Shown here piece by piece: positions 60,926-64,000 of a DNA stretch of 64,000 nt. Source of the DNA: Planomonospora parontospora (lineage in GTDB: Bacteria; Actinomycetota; Actinomycetes; Streptosporangiales; Streptosporangiaceae); contig BMQD01000017.1 of NCBI GenBank assembly GCA_014647935.1, positions 62,001-126,000 on the forward strand, read 5' to 3'. Made by a program: the position numbers and the translations under genes. Below the pieces are notes generated by a model, which searched no databases, was not told the origin of the DNA, and was given only the letters and a program-made list of their open reading frames with translations. Each line of letters opens with the position of its first letter. Position 1 is the first letter of the stretch.

Positions 60926-61686
60926 GCCGGAACTCCGTTGGTGAGGCCGAGGTCCCCGCTCCGGCCAGAGGTGATCAGTTCGACGACCTGCGCGTGGGTG
61001 ACGTCGGAGGTCTTCACCTGAGCCGCCATCCGGCCGAGGTAGAGCGCGGCGATCCGGTCGGACACCGCGAACACGTCGTTCATGTTGTGCGAGATGAGCA
61101 CGACGGCCAGGCCTTGGTCGGCGAGGCGGCGGACCAGTTCCAGCACCTGCGCGGTCTGGGCGACGCCGAGCGCGGCGGTGGGCTCGTCGAGGATGACGAC
61201 CTTGCTGTTCCAGAGCACCGCCTTGGCGATGGCGACGGTCTGCCGCTGGCCGCCGGAGAGGCTGGAGACGTGCTGCCGGATGGACTTGACGGTCCGGACC
61301 GAGAGGCTCTCCAGGGTCCTGGCCGCCATCTCCTCCATGGTGTCCTCGTCGAGGACGATGCCGCGCTTGTGCTCGCGGCCGAGGAACATGTTCTGGACGA
61401 TGTCCAGGTTGTCGCAGAGGGCGAGATCCTGGTAGACGATCTCGATGCCCAGGCCTGCGGCGTCGCGCGGGGAGCCGACCTGGACGGGCTTGCCCTCGAA
61501 GAGGTACTCGCCGGAGTCGATGGGGTGGATGCCGCCGACGCACTTGACGAGCGTGGACTTGCCGGCGCCGTTGTCGCCGACGAGCGCCGTCACCTCCCCG
61601 GGGTAGACGGAGAAGGCGACGTCGTGCAGGACCTGTACGGGACCGAAGCTCTTGTCGATCCCGCGGAGTTCCAGTACGGGGGTCAT
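60922..61686 (-). CDS. Sugar ABC transporter ATP-binding protein
   Basis: The 254-residue product is a single ABC cassette: Walker A ALVGDNGAGKSTLVKCVGG (residues ~36-54), Q loop IVYQDLALCDNLDIVQN, signature SSLSGGQRQTVAIAKAV, Walker B KVVILDEPTAALGV and the H loop VVLISHNMNDVF. RbsA/XylG proteins usually have two cassettes (about 500 residues), so this is the single-cassette form common in actinomycetes and should act as a homodimer. It overlaps the permease gene by four bases. Confidence 0.94.
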   Translation of the reverse strand: MTPVLELRGIDKSFGPVQVLHDVAFSVYPGEVTALVGDNGAGKSTLVKCVGGIHPIDSGEYLFEGKPVQVGSPRDAAGLGIEIVYQDLALCDNLDIVQNMFLGREHKRGIVLDEDTMEEMAARTLESLSVRTVKSIRQHVSSLSGGQRQTVAIAKAVLWNSKVVILDEPTAALGVAQTAQVLELVRRLADQGLAVVLISHNMNDVFAVSDRIAALYLGRMAAQVKTSDVTHAQVVELITSGRSGDLGLTNGVPA

Positions 61687-61710
61687 ACGGTGCTCCTCGG
61701 ATGCGGGGGG

Positions 61711-61742
61711 CGGCCGGCCGGCCCCTCGGGGCCGGCCGGCCG
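61711..61742 (-). promoter_or_regulatory. 15-bp intercistronic hairpin between binding-protein and ATPase genes
   Basis: CGGCCGGCCGGCCCC (61711-61725) and its exact complement (61728-61742) leave only TC between. It probably stabilises the upstream binding-protein mRNA or partly terminates, giving more binding protein than ATPase. Confidence 0.6.
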
Positions 61743-61755
61743 CTCCCTCGGCGCG

Positions 61756-62880
61756 TTACTGGATTCCGGCCTCGGTGCACTTGTCGGCGAACTCGCCGGT
61801 GCACAGCTCTTCCTTGGTGACGAAGCCGTCGGCCACGACGTCCTTGACGTTCTCGAAGAAGATCGCCTGCGGGTCGAGCAGGACGGCGGGCACGTCGGCG
61901 CCGCTCTCGGTGTCCTTGACCGTGCCGGTCGCCGCCGGCTTCTCGCCCTTGGCCAGGCCGATCGCGAGCTCCGCCGCCGCGTCCGCCTCCTTCTTGATCG
62001 CCTTGTAGACCGTCATGCACTGGTCGCCGGCGAGGATGTTCTGCAGGCCCTGAACGGTGGCGTCCTGGCCGGTGACCGGGACCTTGCCGTTGAGCTTGTT
62101 CTTCTTCAGCACGGTGATCGCGGCGTTGCCGAGGCCGTCGTTCGCGGCGAGCACACCCGCGATCTTCGGCTGCTCGGTCAGCATCTGCTCGAAGATCGTG
62201 CCGGCCTGGGCGTTGTCCCAGTCCGGAACCGACTGGTCCGGGCCCTTGACGTACTCGCCCGAGTCGTACTTCGGCTTGAGCACGCCGTCGTAGCCGTTCT
62301 TGAACAGCGTGGCGTTGTTGTCGGTCGGCGAGCCGTTGAGCTCGGCGACGATCGGCTTCTCGGCCTTCTTGTCGGCGAGGCACTTGACCAGGCCCTCACC
62401 CTGCAGGGTGCCGACCTTGGTGTTGTCGAAGCTGACGTAGTACGACGCGCCGCCGTTCAGGGTCAGGCGGTCGTAGTCGATCGTGGCCACGCCCTGGGCC
62501 TTGGCCTTGTCCAGCACGGCCTTGCCGGTGCCGCTGTCCAGGTTGACGATCATCAGGACGGTGGCGCCGTTAGTGATCATCTGGTCGGCGATGGTCTGGA
62601 ACTGGTTCTTGTCACCCTGGGCGTTCTGGATGTCGTAGGCGACGCCCGCGGCCTTGAACGCCTCCTCCAGGTACTTGCGGTCCGCGGTCTCCCAGCGGGC
62701 CGAGGACTTGCTGTCCGGCAGGATGACGCCGACCTTCCCGGCGGCGGCCGGCTGGCTTGCGGCGCCGGAGGGAGCGGTGCTGCTCTGAGCGGTGGTGTCG
62801 CCGCCCTCGCCCCCGCAGGCGGTGAGACCGAGGGTCATCGCCGCGGCGGCGGCGGACAGGCTGAGGATCCCCTTGCGCAT
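61756..62880 (-). CDS. Sugar-binding lipoprotein of ABC transporter (XylF-like)
   Basis: The 374-residue product has a lipoprotein signal (SAAAAAMTLGLTACGG, cysteine near residue 22), a Ser/Thr/Ala linker and a periplasmic-binding type 1 sugar domain: KVGVILPDSKSSARWETADRKYLEEAFKAAGVAYDIQNAQGDKNQFQTIADQMI, VATIDYDRLTLNGGASYYVSFDN, and GVLAANDGLGNAAITVLKKN with VPVTGQDATVQGLQNILAGDQCMTVYK. The W near residue 63 and these segments follow XylF. Xylose or a related sugar is the likely ligand, but this needs testing. AAGGA lies 9 bases before the ATG. Confidence 0.9.
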   Translation of the reverse strand: MRKGILSLSAAAAAMTLGLTACGGEGGDTTAQSSTAPSGAASQPAAAGKVGVILPDSKSSARWETADRKYLEEAFKAAGVAYDIQNAQGDKNQFQTIADQMITNGATVLMIVNLDSGTGKAVLDKAKAQGVATIDYDRLTLNGGASYYVSFDNTKVGTLQGEGLVKCLADKKAEKPIVAELNGSPTDNNATLFKNGYDGVLKPKYDSGEYVKGPDQSVPDWDNAQAGTIFEQMLTEQPKIAGVLAANDGLGNAAITVLKKNKLNGKVPVTGQDATVQGLQNILAGDQCMTVYKAIKKEADAAAELAIGLAKGEKPAATGTVKDTESGADVPAVLLDPQAIFFENVKDVVADGFVTKEELCTGEFADKCTEAGIQ

Positions 62881-63040
62881 GGTGCACGGGTCCTTTCTTC
62901 GAGAACTTCGAGAGATGGGGGGTCGGGAAGTGCGGCATGCCGAGCTCACCGGCACGGCTCTCCGGGTCGCGGATCACCGTGCCGTTGAATGTTGTTTGCG
63001 GCAACGTATTCCGGTGTGGCCTGGAACACCAGACCTTGTC

Positions 63041-63069
63041 CGGGTAAAGTTTGTTGTGGCCGGTAACAA
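63041..63069 (-). promoter_or_regulatory. Promoter and ROK-type operator candidate for the ABC operon
   Basis: On the minus strand TTGTTA (63069-63064), 17 bases and TACCCG (63046-63041) form a promoter. TTGTT and AACAA arms (63051-63055 and 63065-63069 on the plus strand) are 9 bases apart, like the TTTGTT...AACAAA half sites of XylR operators. The rest of 62881-63040 is leader sequence with a repeated CTTCGAGA. Confidence 0.5.
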
Positions 63070-63084
63070 TCCAGAAACGTGGGA

Positions 63085-63810
63085 TTAACCCAGGTTGCCG
63101 TGCAGGATCAGGGTCAGCGCGGAGAGCGCGGCCACGCAGAGGATCCCGGTCCTGATGCGCCCGCCGTCCAGATAGCGGCGCAGGGGTCCCGACGCCAGGA
63201 AGCCCGCCACCAGGAACGGGAGCAGCGTCGCCCCGAAGACCAGCGACCGCGCCGGGAGCCTGTCCAGCGCGGCGAGGACCACCAGGGACTGGGCGGCACT
63301 GAGCAGGAAGAACACTGCGAGGGTCGCGCGGATCTGCGGGCCCTTGGCCCCGGAGTAGACCAGGGCCATCGGCGGGCCGCCGATCCCGGTGGCGGTGCCC
63401 GTGATCCCCGAGACGAAGCCCGCACCCGTGATCGTCGCCCGGTTGCGCGGCACCGCCGCCGCCCACGCCGTGAGGGCCACCGCGAGCAGCACCATCACGC
63501 CGACCAGCACGCCCAGCATGCGGGTGGATACGTAGACGACCACCAGGCCGCCCAGGAGGCTGCCCGGCACCCTGCCCAGCACCGCGAACCCGAGCCCTCG
63601 CCAGTCGACCCCGCGCCACTCCCCCAGGATCGTGAACAGCGGCAGCGTGACGTTGACGACCTGGATCGCCCCGGGCATCGCGGAGGGCTCCAGCATCGCG
63701 ATCACCGGCGCCGCGACCAGCCCCAGCCCGAATCCGACCGCCCCCTGGACGACCGCCCCCACGAAAACCGACAAGCCGGCAAGGACAAGTACGAAAAGCT
63801 CGTCTTCCAC
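63085..63810 (-). CDS. TauE/SafE-family membrane protein (sulfite/organosulfonate exporter-like)
   Basis: The product (241 residues from GTG 63810) has eight or so transmembrane helices with the TauE/SafE pattern. The first helix holds GAVVQGAVGFGLGLVAAPVIAMLEP and the repeat in the second half is GAGFVSGITGTATGIGGPPMALVYSGAKGPQIRATLAVFF. Anion export or uptake is expected; the specific solute is unknown. TACGGT (63822-63817) lies 6 bases before the GTG, so a leaderless transcript is likely. An upstream in-frame start at 63876 would place that box inside the gene. Confidence 0.85.
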   Translation of the reverse strand: MEDELFVLVLAGLSVFVGAVVQGAVGFGLGLVAAPVIAMLEPSAMPGAIQVVNVTLPLFTILGEWRGVDWRGLGFAVLGRVPGSLLGGLVVVYVSTRMLGVLVGVMVLLAVALTAWAAAVPRNRATITGAGFVSGITGTATGIGGPPMALVYSGAKGPQIRATLAVFFLLSAAQSLVVLAALDRLPARSLVFGATLLPFLVAGFLASGPLRRYLDGGRIRTGILCVAALSALTLILHGNLG

Positions 63811-63972
63811 GGTGAGACCGTAGCCCCACCGGGCAACCGCCCCGCCCCGGGAGGCCCGCCCCGCCCGGAACGTCACGGCGACCGCATACGGCCCGCTGTC
63901 TTGAGCCCGTATCCCGTCTCGGTTATGCAGGGGCAGGGGGTCGGCCGGCGACCACGGGACACCGGAGAACGC
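63811..63972. promoter_or_regulatory. Divergent gap at the window end
   Basis: The gap holds the TACGGT box of the minus-strand permease. For the plus strand a GGAG lies before the ATG at 63973, with a TTATGCAGG stretch around 63922 as the only AT-rich part. Nothing else is visible. Confidence 0.3.
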
Positions 63973-64000
63973 ATGAGCGCGCTGGGCCGCCGACCGGAAG
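63973..64000 (+). CDS. Start of a gene cut by the window end
   Basis: ATG 63973, with GGAGAA 5-6 bases ahead, begins MSALGRRPE and runs off the window. Product unknown; only nine codons are visible. Confidence 0.4.

Overview
The window is about 64 kb of chromosomal DNA from a high-GC (roughly 72-74 %) filamentous actinobacterium. A WhiB-type regulator, a DUF3000 gene beside a ribonuclease D gene, SigE-family sigma factor, DtxR-type iron box, HemQ/CgoX (coproporphyrin-dependent) haem genes, class F sortase and frequent leaderless-looking starts all fit the Actinomycetia. The mixture looks most like Streptosporangiales, but the family is an inference from gene content. I see no rRNA, tRNA, CRISPR array, insertion sequence, prophage or secondary-metabolite cluster. 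This is ordinary, densely packed core and conserved-accessory chromosome, and the most interesting content is regulatory. Region by region: 0-6.6 kb holds an MFS permease, a family A DNA polymerase-like protein, a metallophosphoesterase and a membrane Ser/Thr kinase with an extracellular sensor-like domain. 6.7-8.8 kb is a small operon (hot-dog thioesterase, Zn alcohol dehydrogenase, MSMEG_6728-family protein). 8.9-12.8 kb is a divergent unit: an alkyl-DHAP-synthase-like flavoprotein facing a TetR-glpD operon. 12.8-14.3 kb holds an iron-box-controlled sucrase/ferredoxin-like protein and a WhiB factor. 14.3-18 kb, minus strand, holds rsgA (with a short upstream leader ORF), glyA (with a clear ZTP riboswitch) and a YihY/BrkB membrane protein. 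18.4-22 kb is the sulfate-assimilation operon: leader peptide, hairpin over the ribosome site, sir, a 47-residue zinc ribbon, cysH and a sirohydrochlorin chelatase gene, the genes chained by 4-base overlaps. 22-24.3 kb holds a SigE-family sigma factor, its membrane partner and a DUF1707 protein. 24.6-34.9 kb holds an ankyrin/HEAT protein, two acyl-CoA dehydrogenases, OsmC, GlgX and a RibD-like reductase. 34.9-36.5 kb is a sortase F/substrate pair. 36.6-45.8 kb holds msrB, microproteins, and the haem genes hemE, cgoX and hemQ interleaved with a DUF4349 lipoprotein, DUF3000 and ribonuclease D. 46-50.4 kb is a LacI-controlled sugar catabolic operon of unknown substrate. 50.5-53.8 kb is fadA-fadB. 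53.9-58.3 kb holds an amino acid permease, dxs and a secreted zinc peptidase. 58.4-63 kb is a xylose/ribose-type ABC transporter with a ROK regulator, followed by a TauE/SafE permease and the first codons of one more gene. Themes worth following: (1) RNA-level control, namely the ZTP riboswitch, the cysteine leader peptide with an RBS-occluding hairpin, and a similar peptide before rsgA; (2) near-perfect palindromes at most convergent gene ends, including a 44-bp perfect palindrome after glgX; (3) at least nine genes whose TANNNT-like -10 box lies 6-8 bases before the start codon; (4) matched LacI-type operators before the sugar operon and before the lacI gene; (5) an unexplained run of four inverted repeats at 36664-36834.
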